Part shown: piece by piece, positions 37,557-47,492 of the stretch
Layout of the letters: each line of letters opens with the position of its first letter
How positions within the stretch are numbered: position 1 is the first letter of the stretch
Assembly (NCBI RefSeq): GCF_000024105.1
Contig: NC_013171.1
Span: forward strand, 1,298,501-1,362,500
Direction: 5' to 3'
Origin: Anaerococcus prevotii DSM 20548
GTDB taxonomy: Bacteria > Bacillota > Clostridia > Tissierellales > Peptoniphilaceae
DNA length: 64,000 bases
Notes under the pieces: generated by a model
What the model was told of the DNA's origin: nothing
What the model saw: the letters and a program-made list of their open reading frames with translations, nothing else
Databases searched by the model: none
Made by a program: the position numbers and the translations under genes

Positions 37557-38659
37557 ATTTATCAGCAAGGAAAGCATCTATAAAGCCTTGGATGTCTCCA
37601 TCCATCACAGCTTCTACATTTCCCATCTCGAAACCCGTCCTGTGGTCTTTGACCAGGGTATAAGGTTGGAAAACATAGGATCTGATTTGGCTGCCCCAAG
37701 CGATTTGGGAGTAGCTTCCTTGTATGTCTTCGATTTTTTCTCTTTGCTCTTCTTCTTTGATCTGAACAAGCTTACTTTTCAAAAGATTCATTGCAGTCTG
37801 TCTATTTTGGATTTGGCTACGTTCTGCCTGACTTGTCGCAACTACACCGGTTGGTATGTGGGTAATCCTTACGGCAGAGTCGGTCTTATTGACGTGCTGG
37901 CCTCCTGCTCCACTTGCCCTGTAGGTATCTATTCTTAGGTCTGACGGGTCGATATCAAGTTCGATATTCTCATCAAGCTCTGGGAATACATCGACAGAGG
38001 CAAAAGAAGTGTGTCTTCTGGATTGGCTATCGAAAGGAGAAATCCTCACAAGTCTGTGGACTCCCTTTTCTGCCTTAAGATATCCGTAAGCATAAGGACC
38101 AGTAACATGCATGGTAGCCGACTTGATTCCACCTGCTTCTTCATTGTTTAAATCTTTAATCTCATACTTGAAGCCGATACTATCGAAGTATCTCTTATAC
38201 ATCCTAAAGAGCATATCCGCCCAGTCTGTAGCCTCAAGTCCACCGGCTCCTGCATTGATTGATATATAGGCATTGTTCTTGTCATATTCCCCATCAAGTT
38301 GGGTCCTAAGCTTCATCTGAGTGGCAAGCTTAGCGAGGTTTTTTAGAGAATCTTCGACTTCTTCTATAGTATCTGTCTCTTTCTCTTCGCTCATCTCCAC
38401 AAGATCAAGCATATCTGTATTGTCTACTAAGCCATTTTCAAGCTTTTTGTAATCGGAAAGCTCGTCTTTCTTACTTGCAAGATCCGCCATTATCTTTTGG
38501 GCCTTATCCGAATCGTTCCAGAAATCAGGACTCGCTGATTGTTTCTCGAGTTCTTTTATCTCTTTTTCCAAGCTAGCTGGGTCAAAGAGAATCTCCGATT
38601 AGTTTTAGTTTTTGGCTTAAATCCTCTATATCAGATCTTAATTCAAATATTTCCTTCAT
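37555..38659 (-). CDS. prfB: Peptide chain release factor 2, programmed +1 frameshift
   Basis: The gene is split in two frames. The first starts with ATG at 38659 (one base after the secA stop) and codes 25 residues, MKEIFELRSDIEDL..., to an in-frame TGA at 38584-38582. The site reads GGAG-ATT-CTC-TTTGAC: a Shine-Dalgarno-like GGAG, slippery CTT, stop TGA and following C, exactly the RF2 autoregulatory arrangement. The +1 frame continues DPASLEKEIKELEK to the stop at 37555, for about 364 residues in total. It contains GGQ as GAGGQHVNK and the stop-codon SPF-like motif SPFDSQSRR. RF2 shortage thus increases frameshifting and restores RF2. Confidence 0.95.
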
Positions 38660-38660
38660 A

Positions 38661-41384
38661 TTATTTCTTTACATCGCCCTTTTTGGCTTCTCGTTCGAGT
38701 CTCCTGCGTTCTGCTCTATTAAGACCTTCCATATCTTCTTCCTCTTGGCCTTCTAGGTGCTCTTCGCTAGGTTTAAGGACTTGTTTTCTTTCAATATTTT
38801 GTCTGATCTCTACACTTAGCATGTACTTAACAGTGTCTTCTTGGATAGATCTAGTCATATCTTCATACATGTCGAAACCTTCGTTTGTGTAGGCTCTTAC
38901 TGGGTCCTCTTGTCCCATAGCCCTTACACCGATTTCTTTTCTCATTTGATCCATAGCATCGATATGATCCATCCATTTTTGATCGATTACCCTAAGTAGG
39001 ATTACTCTTTCTACCTCTCTCATATTCTCAGATCCGAAGGTCGCTTCCTTATCTTCATATTTAGCAAGGGTCGCATCTGTGATGTAGTTGATTAGGTCTT
39101 GTTGGCTATAAGAGTTGATGTTTTCGAAGTGAAGGCTCTTTACAGGCATAGCAAGTCCATGTAGATAGTTTAGTAGGGCTGTCATCTCCCAGTTTTCCGG
39201 TTTGATTTCTGGGTTGGTAAAGGTGTAAACAGCATTTGCTATTACATCTTTGATCATAGCTACTATAGTCTCTTTCATGTCTTGACCAAAGAGAACCTCT
39301 CTTCTTTCGTTGTAGATGATAGTTCTTTGTTTGTTCATAACATCGTCGTATTGGAGGACTCTTTTTCTTGTAGCGAAGTTGTTAGCCTCAACCCTTGTTT
39401 GGGCACGTTCTACGGATTTAGATACCATCCTAGAAACTATTGGCTCATTTTCGTCATAGTTATATTTTTCAACAAACTTAGCTACAGCCTCACCACCGTT
39501 AAGTCTAATGAGGTCATCTTCAAGTGATATAAAGAATCTTGATTTACCTGGGTCTCCTTGACGTCCTGAACGACCCCTAAGCTGGTTATCTATACGACGA
39601 GACTCGTGTCTTTCTGAACCTATGATATAAAGTCCGCCTACTTCCTTAACCTTCTCAGCTTCAGCCTTGATTTCAGGCCTAAAGATGTCCTTGTAGTGTC
39701 TGTATTTCTTTCTTGCATCAAGGACAGCTTGGTCGGTAGTTTCTGCAAATGAATCTACTTGTTCGAGCACATCCTCTGCCACACCCTCTCTTTTTAGCTT
39801 AGTCATAGCCATATGGTCTACGTTACCACCGAGCATAATATCTGTACCACGTCCTGCCATGTTGGTTGCGATAGTTACTTGATTTAGTCTACCAGCTTGG
39901 GCAACAATATCAGCTTCTCTCTCGTGGTTTTTCGCATTGAGGACTGTATGAGAAATACCAGCCTTTTTTAGGGCATTGGACAATCTCTCACTTGCTTCTA
40001 TAGAGATAGTACCTACTAGGATTGGTTGGCCTGTAGCATGTACCTTGTTAATCTCATCTATAATTGCGTTAAACTTACCACGTTCGTTGATATATACATA
40101 GTCCACATCATCTTGTCTTTGAACAGGTCTATTAGTTGGGATTTCTACTACGTCTAGTTTGTAAATTTCACTAAACTCGTCTTCTTCAGTCATAGCTGTA
40201 CCTGTCATACCAGATAGCTTGTCATACATCCTAAAGTAGTTTTGGAAGGTAATTGTAGCAAGAGTCTTACTTTCTGCCTTAACCTCAACTCCTTCTTTGG
40301 CCTCTATGGCTTGGTGAAGACCATCTGAGAATCTCCTACCTTGCATGATACGACCAGTAAACTCATCTACGATTTCAACCTCGCCGTGATTTACTACATA
40401 GTCGATATCTCTTGTCATAGTAGTATTTGCCTTTAAGGCATTGTTGATATAGTGGGCAAGCTCGATATTATCAGTATCGGATAAGTTCTCTATACCGAAG
40501 AACTTCTCTGCCTTGGCAGTTCCCTTTTCTGTAAGGTTGGATGTTTTTCTCTTCTCATCTACTAGGAAATCAACATCTTCTACCTTAAACTCCCTATCGA
40601 ATGGGTCGATATCAGCATCCTCGTTAGGATCTAGGATTCTTCCTTCTAGGGTTTGGATAAACTCATTTGCCTTAACATAAGTATCTGTAGACTCATCTCC
40701 TTGGCCGGAAATAATAAGTGGAGTTCTAGCCTCATCTATTAAGATTGAGTCGACCTCGTCTACTATAGCATAGTGAAGGTCTCTTTGAACCATGTCGTCC
40801 TTATAGATTACCATGTTATCTCTTAGGTAGTCAAAACCAAATTGGTTGTTGGTTCCGTAAGTGATGTCTGCAAGGTAATTCTTTCTTCTTTCAGAATTAG
40901 TTAGACCATAGACAATACATCCTACTGTAAGGCCAAGGAAGGTATGTACCTTACCCATCCACTCTTGGTCACGCTTAGCAAGGTAGTCGTTTACAGTAAC
41001 TACATGGACTCCCCTACCAGTTAGGGCATTAAGATAAGAAGGAAGGGTTGCAACAAGTGTCTTACCTTCACCTGTTCTCATCTCTGCGATTTGTCCGTTG
41101 TGAAGAACAATACCACCGAGTAGTTGGACAGGATAGTGCTTCATTCCAAGAACTCTAGAACTTGCTTCTCTAACAACAGCAAATGCCTCAACCAAAAGGT
41201 CATCAACAGTCTCGCCTTGGCTTAGTCTTTGCTTAAATTCACTAGTTTTGTTTTGTAATTGTACATCTGTCAGTTTTTGCATTGATTCATCTAGGGCAAG
41301 AATTTGATCGACAAGTTTCATATTTTGATCAATTTCTTTTTGGCTAAATGACTTAAAAAAATTAAATAATGCCAAATTATTCAC
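38661..41384 (-). CDS. secA: Preprotein translocase ATPase
   Basis: 907 residues. Walker A MRTGEGKTLVATLP, DEVD-box VDEVDSILIDEARTPLIIS, ATNMAGRGTDIMLGG, and GSERHESRRIDNQLRGRSGRQGDPG are diagnostic. It drives protein export through SecYEG. The C-terminus ends in a charged tail (NRAERRRLEREAKKGD) without the Cys-rich zinc-binding SEC-C motif, as in some Firmicutes. prfB starts one base downstream, so the two are co-transcribed. Confidence 0.97.
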   Translation of the reverse strand: MNNLALFNFFKSFSQKEIDQNMKLVDQILALDESMQKLTDVQLQNKTSEFKQRLSQGETVDDLLVEAFAVVREASSRVLGMKHYPVQLLGGIVLHNGQIAEMRTGEGKTLVATLPSYLNALTGRGVHVVTVNDYLAKRDQEWMGKVHTFLGLTVGCIVYGLTNSERRKNYLADITYGTNNQFGFDYLRDNMVIYKDDMVQRDLHYAIVDEVDSILIDEARTPLIISGQGDESTDTYVKANEFIQTLEGRILDPNEDADIDPFDREFKVEDVDFLVDEKRKTSNLTEKGTAKAEKFFGIENLSDTDNIELAHYINNALKANTTMTRDIDYVVNHGEVEIVDEFTGRIMQGRRFSDGLHQAIEAKEGVEVKAESKTLATITFQNYFRMYDKLSGMTGTAMTEEDEFSEIYKLDVVEIPTNRPVQRQDDVDYVYINERGKFNAIIDEINKVHATGQPILVGTISIEASERLSNALKKAGISHTVLNAKNHEREADIVAQAGRLNQVTIATNMAGRGTDIMLGGNVDHMAMTKLKREGVAEDVLEQVDSFAETTDQAVLDARKKYRHYKDIFRPEIKAEAEKVKEVGGLYIIGSERHESRRIDNQLRGRSGRQGDPGKSRFFISLEDDLIRLNGGEAVAKFVEKYNYDENEPIVSRMVSKSVERAQTRVEANNFATRKRVLQYDDVMNKQRTIIYNERREVLFGQDMKETIVAMIKDVIANAVYTFTNPEIKPENWEMTALLNYLHGLAMPVKSLHFENINSYSQQDLINYITDATLAKYEDKEATFGSENMREVERVILLRVIDQKWMDHIDAMDQMRKEIGVRAMGQEDPVRAYTNEGFDMYEDMTRSIQEDTVKYMLSVEIRQNIERKQVLKPSEEHLEGQEEEDMEGLNRAERRRLEREAKKGDVKK

Positions 41385-41605
41385 TCTCCAATTCTTCTAC
41401 GAAAGCAAATTAAATAGCTTCCTATAGATTTTTCTATATATCTTAAAGCATAAATGTGATTTAACAAGTGTTTACACTTCAAATATTCGCTCCTACTACT
41501 ATACCAGTTAATTTCGATAAAAAAATACTTCTTTGACATTTTTCACAAAATTTAAATACATTATTATTTATATGGAAATTATAGATGAAAAAAGGAAAAA
41601 AGAAA

Positions 41606-42340
41606 AGATCTCTCGACTAGGCTCGACGGTAGTTTGCTGCCTCAGAAACAAGCCCGTCCGGCTCATGGAGGACCTCACCTCGCAAAGCCTCGAATAAGGT
41701 CTGTCATTAATTCACTAACGTTCATTGTGATCAGAACCATTAGATATAAGGGGAAAGAAAACGAAGTTTTCACTAGAATTATTAGAACGCCATTCGGAGT
41801 TCTTTTGCCCTTTGTTCCTACGAAACAAAAGTCACTACACTATTTGTCTTTCAGACAAATAGTGGCCCAGCAGGAGGGCAACCTTACCTCGACCGAAGCG
41901 GAGAGGTCTCACGCAGTTATCAATATCAAAACAGCAAAGTATATGAGTTGAGATAAACTTAAACGAGAGTTACGCCATCTCGAAGGAGGCACGACTGAGA
42001 GATCTACAATCTATGATGACATATAGATATATAAGTTCAAGTTATCTATGTAAATAAATCAATAACTAAATCTCCAACCAAACATGTCCCAAGGTTCTGT
42101 AGACCTCTCGTCGCTTCCCTGTGGAAGCTCTGTCGAGGTGGTGGATCAAGGAATTTTTAATAAAAAATACAAAATATGATTAGAGATATCTCGACTACGC
42201 TCGACGGTAGTTTGCGGCCTCAGAAACAAGCCAGTCCGGCTCATGGAGGACCTCACCTCGCAAAGCCTCGATTAAGGTCTGTCATCAATTCACTAACGTT
42301 CATTGTGACCAGAACCATTAGATATAAGGGCTGGGAGGAT
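41606..42340. repeat. Mosaic palindromic repeat cluster 3
   Basis: In the gap between secA and hpf. Leader palindrome plus module A (41608-41745); module C (41780-41882), here with a fully matched CACTATTTGTC/GACAAATAGTG hairpin and an AGAACGCC/GGAGTTCT hairpin; module D (41886-41907, ACCTC/GAGGT); module B (41975-42141), left arm CCATCTCGAAGGAGGCACG and right arm of the GTCGCTT..GAAGCTCTGTCG type, so the arms do not match fully; then leader plus module A again (42181-42327). The rest, 41385-41605, shows no gene. Confidence 0.88.
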
Positions 42341-42397
42341 GTACGCTCGATGTAAAGGTGGGTAGAGAAGCTAAAGGTTAGCAAAAAATCTCCTCAA

Positions 42398-42425
42398 AAA
42401 AGAAGGCCACTCGGGACCTTCCTTC
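42398..42425 (-). terminator. Rho-independent terminator of hpf
   Basis: AAGGTCCCGAGTGGCCTT (stem AAGG/CCTT with GG/CC inner pairs) then CTTTTTT on the minus strand. Confidence 0.65.
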
Positions 42426-42467
42426 TCTTTATATGAAGTTTTATAATGTATAAGTTATCTCGTATAT

Positions 42468-43007
42468 TTATTTAAGTCTAGGAATGATTTGGCCGTAGTC
42501 GCCTTTTCTTCTCTTGTATACTACTCTTACATCTGCGTCTTCGCTATCTAGGTATACAAAGAAGTTATGACCTAGAAGTTCCATTTGTAGGATTGCTTCC
42601 TCGGCTGACATTGGCTTAACGTGGATTTCCTTTACCCTTTTGATATTTATATTGTCATCGTTTTCCTCTTCTTCATAAGGCTCGAGGTTTTCGAATTTGA
42701 TGCTTTCTCCTTTTTGTCTGCCTCTCATAAGTTTTGTCTTGTTCTTCCTTACTTGGCGGAGCAGACCGTCGATATTTCTATCGATTGCTGTTGGATAAGT
42801 CTCATCACTGGTTTCAGATCTTAGAATTCTACCATTATCTAGGAAGGCTGTAGTTTCAACTACAAAGTCATTTCCTTCTTTGGCAAACCTAACATCCATT
42901 TCTTGTTGGTCATGGAAGTATTTATCTAGCCTATCAAATTTCTTTATAGATTCATTTCTGATATCGTCTGTTAGTGTAAAATTCTTGGCTATTAAATTTA
43001 ATTTCAT
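42468..43007 (-). CDS. hpf: Ribosome hibernation-promoting factor, long form
   Basis: 179 residues. The N-terminal ribosome-binding domain (1-95; NFTLTDDIRNESIKKFDRLDKYF) is joined by a linker to the C-terminal dimerisation domain (IKRVKEIHVKPMSAEEAILQMELLGHNFFVYLDSE...VVYKRRKGDYG). The long form dimerises 70S ribosomes into 100S particles in stationary phase. Monocistronic, divergent to the S9 peptidase. Confidence 0.95.
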   Translation of the reverse strand: MKLNLIAKNFTLTDDIRNESIKKFDRLDKYFHDQQEMDVRFAKEGNDFVVETTAFLDNGRILRSETSDETYPTAIDRNIDGLLRQVRKNKTKLMRGRQKGESIKFENLEPYEEEENDDNINIKRVKEIHVKPMSAEEAILQMELLGHNFFVYLDSEDADVRVVYKRRKGDYGQIIPRLK

Positions 43008-43164
43008 AATACCCTCCTATTGTCTTTTTATTATTTTACCCAAATTCATAATTAATAAACGTTTTCTTAATATTTTTTCTTACTTTCTTTCTTTATTATC
43101 ATAATAAGAGTGTTTCAATATTTTTAATAAAGTATAATAAATAAAGATATGTAAAGGAGTAACT

Positions 43165-45081
43165 ATGAAAGATACAAAATTAAGAGATATCTTGGACTAT
43201 GAATTCTTATCTAGTCTTGATATTTCAAGTGACTATAGAAAAATTTCCTACAAAAAAACAATAGGAAATTACAAGGAAAACAGATACGACAGCAATTTAT
43301 GGATTTATGACACCGAAACTTGCGAAAACTATCAAATTACTGATGATAAGAAGGCGACAATTTCTGCCTTTAACAAGGATTCTAATCTAGTTTACAAGAA
43401 AGAATCCACAGATGAGGCTGATATTTTCTATGTCAAAGACGGTACAGGTCTAGGCCATGAGTACTTTTCTATAGACAAAGATGTAGATATGATAAAGCAC
43501 TTAGGAGGCGACCTCTTTCTAGTGAAAGCAAAAGAAAAGAAAAGCAAGGAAGATAAGGAAAAGGACAAGGAAAACTCCTACTCTAAGGAAATCGACAAGC
43601 TTCCTTTCTACCTAAATGGCGCAGGCTTTATCAAGGATGAGGACTCTGCCCTATATTTTTATGACGCATCAGAAGATAGGCTCGAACTTATCAAGGACTT
43701 TAAGGCGGAAGATAAGCTAAGCTTTGTCGATATCAGTAAGGATTCTAGCAAAATCCTCCTCCTTAGGGGTAATTTCACAGATAATTCTGTAATGGAGCTT
43801 AAGGAAGACCTCCTCCTTCTCGATACAAAATCAGGGGAAATGACCCTCCTAATCGAGAACGAATTCTCCTACTATACTGCAAGATTTATCGAAGATAGGA
43901 TAATCTTTGTAGCGACCGATATGAAAAAGGGCGGGGTCAATGAAGATTGTTTTATTTATTCATGTGACTTTGAGGGAGCTTATAAGAAAATTAGCCCAGA
44001 CGATTTCGATATGGCCTTTGGTAATTCCATAGGTACTGATGCAAGATTCGGATCTTCTAGGACCTTCGATGTAAAGGGCGACAGGCTATATTTCGTCGTA
44101 ACCGACTATGAAAAGTCCAAGCTCTTATCCATAAGTCTTGCTGGAGATATCAGAGAAGAAATCTCAGAAGGCGTTGAAGACTTCGTCCTAGGAGATGATG
44201 ATATCTACTACCTTGCAATGGGAGTTGATACTCTTTCTGAGCTTAAGAAAAAGTCTACAGGCGAAACTCTTATAGCAAACAAGGTTCCTTCTGAAGTCCA
44301 CCCTATCGAAACTTTTGACTTCGTATCAAATGGCGATGAGCTTACCGGCTACGTCCTCCTTCCAAAGGACTTCGATAAGAAGAAGAAATACCCAACCCTT
44401 CTTTCCGTCCATGGTGGACCAAAGACAGAGTTTTCTGACATCTTCCACCACGAGCACCAGATGTTTGCATCAGCAGGTTACATTGTAATTTACACCAACC
44501 CACACGGTTCAAGTGGTAGAGGAGTCAAGTTCTCCGACATCCGTGGCAGATACGGAGATATTGACTACGATGACCTTATGACCTTTACCGACCTTGCCAT
44601 AGAAAAATACCCACAAATCGATACAGAAAAAATGGGAGTCTATGGCGGAAGTTACGGTGGTTTTATGACAAATTGGACCATAGGCCACACCGACCGTTTC
44701 GCGGCAGCTTGTAGCCAAAGATCTATCTCAAACTGGACAAGCTTTTATGGAGTATCAGACATAGGCTACTACTTCGCTCCTGACCAAACAGCAAGCGATA
44801 TGTGGGATAATCTCGACAAAATGTGGGACCAATCTCCAATCAAATACGCCCCAAAGGTCACGACCCCAACCCTCTTCATCCACTCTGATGAAGACTATAG
44901 GTGTCCACTAGAGCAGGGGCTTCAAATGTATACGAGAATCAAGGAAAATGGCACAGATACTAAGATGTACATCTTCCATGGGGAAAATCACGAACTATCT
45001 CGATCTGGAAAACCAAAGGGCAGGATCAAGAGACTAGAAGCAATCAAAGAATGGTTTGATAAGTATCTCAAAGATGAATAA
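43165..45081 (+). CDS. S9-family serine peptidase (acylaminoacyl-peptidase type)
   Basis: 638 residues: an N-terminal beta-propeller (about 1-370) and a C-terminal alpha/beta hydrolase domain. Nucleophile GVYGGSYGGFMTNW, Asp in IHSDEDYRCP, His in HGENHELSRSGKP. Oxyanion region LLSVHGGPKTEF. No signal peptide, so it probably digests oligopeptides in the cytoplasm. A TATAAT box at 43133-43138 and AAAGGAG precede it; it overlaps the next gene by 8 bp. Confidence 0.93.
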   Translation: MKDTKLRDILDYEFLSSLDISSDYRKISYKKTIGNYKENRYDSNLWIYDTETCENYQITDDKKATISAFNKDSNLVYKKESTDEADIFYVKDGTGLGHEYFSIDKDVDMIKHLGGDLFLVKAKEKKSKEDKEKDKENSYSKEIDKLPFYLNGAGFIKDEDSALYFYDASEDRLELIKDFKAEDKLSFVDISKDSSKILLLRGNFTDNSVMELKEDLLLLDTKSGEMTLLIENEFSYYTARFIEDRIIFVATDMKKGGVNEDCFIYSCDFEGAYKKISPDDFDMAFGNSIGTDARFGSSRTFDVKGDRLYFVVTDYEKSKLLSISLAGDIREEISEGVEDFVLGDDDIYYLAMGVDTLSELKKKSTGETLIANKVPSEVHPIETFDFVSNGDELTGYVLLPKDFDKKKKYPTLLSVHGGPKTEFSDIFHHEHQMFASAGYIVIYTNPHGSSGRGVKFSDIRGRYGDIDYDDLMTFTDLAIEKYPQIDTEKMGVYGGSYGGFMTNWTIGHTDRFAAACSQRSISNWTSFYGVSDIGYYFAPDQTASDMWDNLDKMWDQSPIKYAPKVTTPTLFIHSDEDYRCPLEQGLQMYTRIKENGTDTKMYIFHGENHELSRSGKPKGRIKRLEAIKEWFDKYLKDE

Positions 45082-46048
45082 GAACAAGCCTAAGACAAAA
45101 AACTTTCTCCTGAATCTAATAAATAGGGTAGCAAATCATGACATAATGACCTATTCCGCTGCCCTATCCTTCTACCTCCTACAAGCATCCATACCACTTA
45201 TTATGGTTCTCGTAAGTGTACTGTCCTACTTTATATCAGGTAGAGAGGATATCATATATAGATTTTTGGACTTTTTACCCAATACCACAATAGAGCTAAT
45301 AGCGGAAGTGATAGATATCCTACTTATCTCCTCCCAATCTCCAACAGTGACAACTATCACAATTCTCTTTGCCCTATGGTCTGCTACAAGTGGTATCAAC
45401 AAGCTAGTAAATGCGATAAATCACGCCTACGGCCTCCACAAACAAAAACAAGCTATCAAACAAAGACTAATGAGCGTACTCTTTACCCTTATTTTCATAA
45501 GTCTGATAGTCTTTATGTTGATATTTCAAATCTATGGTACAAGCATAATAAATATCTTCAATGCCCAAATCATAGAGAAAATCACCGTACATTTTAATAC
45601 CAATATCCAAAAGGCCCTGGACATGATATCTTCGCCCCTATTTAAGCTAATAACCTTTGTCCTACCCTTTCTCATAATGGCCATAGCTATAGGAGTATTC
45701 TACAGATACTCCCCTTCCAAGGCCAACAACAGAATAAGTGTCAAGGAAGCCTTCTGTGGAGGATTGTTCGCAACAGTTGCCATATTTATAGCAAGCTTTA
45801 TATACTCCTACTTCGTAAACAACTACTCCAACCAGTCCCTAGTCTATGGAGCCCTAGCAGGAATCCTTGCCCTATTTATCTGGCTTTTGATGGTATCAAC
45901 CATCATTATCCTAGGAGCAGAATGCATAGCAGCCTACAGGGAAGGCTACAAGGAAGACTTCTTCGACAAAGAAGTAAATACAGAAGATGAGTCCAGCTTA
46001 AAAGACAACGTAATAGAATTGATAAGGAAAAAAGGAAATGAAAAATGA
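45074..46048 (+). CDS. YihY/BrkB-family membrane protein
   Basis: 324 residues from the ATG that overlaps the S9 peptidase stop. Six membrane segments; DIMTYSAALSFYLLQASIPL and LFALWSATSGINKLVNAINHAYG are hallmarks, with VYGALAGILALFIWLLMVSTIIILGAE near the end. Once called ribonuclease BN by error; the family is now an uncharacterised inner membrane or transporter-like family. It overlaps the next gene by 11 bp. Confidence 0.9.
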   Translation: MNKNKPKTKNFLLNLINRVANHDIMTYSAALSFYLLQASIPLIMVLVSVLSYFISGREDIIYRFLDFLPNTTIELIAEVIDILLISSQSPTVTTITILFALWSATSGINKLVNAINHAYGLHKQKQAIKQRLMSVLFTLIFISLIVFMLIFQIYGTSIINIFNAQIIEKITVHFNTNIQKALDMISSPLFKLITFVLPFLIMAIAIGVFYRYSPSKANNRISVKEAFCGGLFATVAIFIASFIYSYFVNNYSNQSLVYGALAGILALFIWLLMVSTIIILGAECIAAYREGYKEDFFDKEVNTEDESSLKDNVIELIRKKGNEK

Positions 46049-46571
46049 GATGAGAAGATTCTTCCTAAACCTCCGTCGAGAGTTGGGAAGAGAAAAAATC
46101 GAAGAATATTCAGATGAAATTTACGATAAACTAATAAAAACAGACCTCTACCAAAATGCAGAGACCATCTTTGTCTATGTATCGATGGATAAGGAAATAA
46201 ATACAGAAAAAATCATCCGAAAATCCCTAGAAGACGGCAAGGAAATCTACGTGCCTTTCATAGAAGGAAAAGAAATGAAGGCAAAAAAACTAGAAAAATA
46301 CGAAGACCTTGTAGAAGGAAAATTTAAAATAAAAACCACAAGATCAGATATCTCAATAGAAAACCCAGACTTGACCCTAGTCCCAGGACTAACTTTCGAC
46401 AAAAATAAAAACAGAATAGGCTATGGAGGAGGCTACTACGATAAGTTCCTGGCAAAAACTAAAACAAGAAGCCTAGGCCTATTCGCGAGCCCCTTCGAAT
46501 CAATAGAAATCCCAACAGAAGAATACGACATAGCCCTGGACTATATACTTACAGACGAAGGTTTGTTCTAA
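46038..46571 (+). CDS. 5-formyltetrahydrofolate cyclo-ligase
   Basis: 177 residues. Substrate/ATP motifs DLTLVPGLTFDKNKNRIGYGGGYYDKF are diagnostic; the N-terminus MRRFFLNLRREL fits the R/K-rich start of the family. It uses ATP to convert 5-formyl- to 5,10-methenyl-tetrahydrofolate. It is the last gene of the S9-BrkB unit. Confidence 0.93.
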   Translation: MKNEMRRFFLNLRRELGREKIEEYSDEIYDKLIKTDLYQNAETIFVYVSMDKEINTEKIIRKSLEDGKEIYVPFIEGKEMKAKKLEKYEDLVEGKFKIKTTRSDISIENPDLTLVPGLTFDKNKNRIGYGGGYYDKFLAKTKTRSLGLFASPFESIEIPTEEYDIALDYILTDEGLF

Positions 46572-46587
46572 GAAAGATGTGAAAGTA

Positions 46588-47012
46588 GAGATGTCTCGAC
46601 TAGGCTCGACACTAGGGGGGGAAACATAATGAGATATCTCGACTTACGCTCGACGGTAGTTTGCGGCCTCAACTACGCCTCACCTCGCAAAGCCTCGATT
46701 AAGGTCTGTCATCAATTCCCTAACGTTCATTGTGACCAGAACCATTAGATATAAGGGGAAAGAAAACGAAGTTTTCTCTCTCTTTCCCTTATTTCGAAAC
46801 AAGCCCGTCCGGCTCATGGAGGACTGGAGAAATCTCTCGAGAAATAGTAAAAGAATAATTCTTTTAGGCCCAACCATTATAGTACTTCTTTAAATTAACC
46901 CATCTCGAACGCATGTGAGAGATCTACAGTCTATGACGACACTTGTATATAAAAGTTAATCTTATCTACGAAATCCAAAGAGATATCTCGACTTACGCTG
47001 ACATAGGAATTT
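46588..47012. repeat. Mosaic palindromic repeat cluster 4
   Basis: Follows the cyclo-ligase. Two leader palindromes (46588-46612; 46629-46655), module A (to about 46755), module D (46791-46833, ATTTC/GAAAT stem with an inserted AAGCCCGTCCGGCT hairpin), a left-arm-only module B (46900-46950, beginning CCATCTCGAACGCATG) and a last leader copy at 46979-47005. No coding sequence is visible. Confidence 0.82.
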
Positions 47013-47078
47013 AAAACAAAACAAATCGCATAATCTCAAGCTTCCTATTCTCCTCCCTTTTTTTATTTCATTTTTTAT

Positions 47079-47107
47079 TTGACAAGTTTCAAAAGCCCAT
47101 GTATAAT
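47079..47107 (+). promoter_or_regulatory. Sigma-A-type promoter of the Met T-box transcript
   Basis: TTGACA, 17 bp, TATAAT directly before the leader. Confidence 0.88.
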
Positions 47108-47114
47108 TTGAAAC

Positions 47115-47373
47115 ATAGAAAACAAACTATGATAAGAAAAGTAGATTTGATGGACCTACACAGAGAGGCTATGGTTGGTGAGAATAGTCTAGAAAAGTCG
47201 AATTGAAAATGGCCTTTGAGTTTCTTGCCCGATATTTAAGGTAAGACGTATTCGCACGTTATAGCGATAGGGTATGCTAGTACCCGATGAGTTATTAATC
47301 GCAAGATTAATATGAATTAAGGTGGTAACACGAGCTTTAAGCTTCGTCCTTTGGGGACGGAGCTTTTTTTGAT
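47115..47373 (+). promoter_or_regulatory. T-box riboswitch with Met specifier
   Basis: Stem I with AGTAGA and the distal loop GGTTGGTGAGAA, specifier loop TTGAAAATGGC giving ATG at 47209-47211 (aligned with the Val leader above), antiterminator box AATTAAGGTGGTAACACG and terminator AAGCTTCGTCC/GGACGGAGCTT followed by seven T (47339-47370). It should open the two genes downstream when tRNA-Met is uncharged. Confidence 0.9.
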
Positions 47374-47492
47374 ATAAGGATACATAGTTAAATTTTCTAA
47401 TGGCGCCAAATTGTTAACCTGTCCCTTCCTATATACCGAATATATTATGCATGGTATAAAATTATTAGAAATTATTAAAGAGGTAAATTAAT

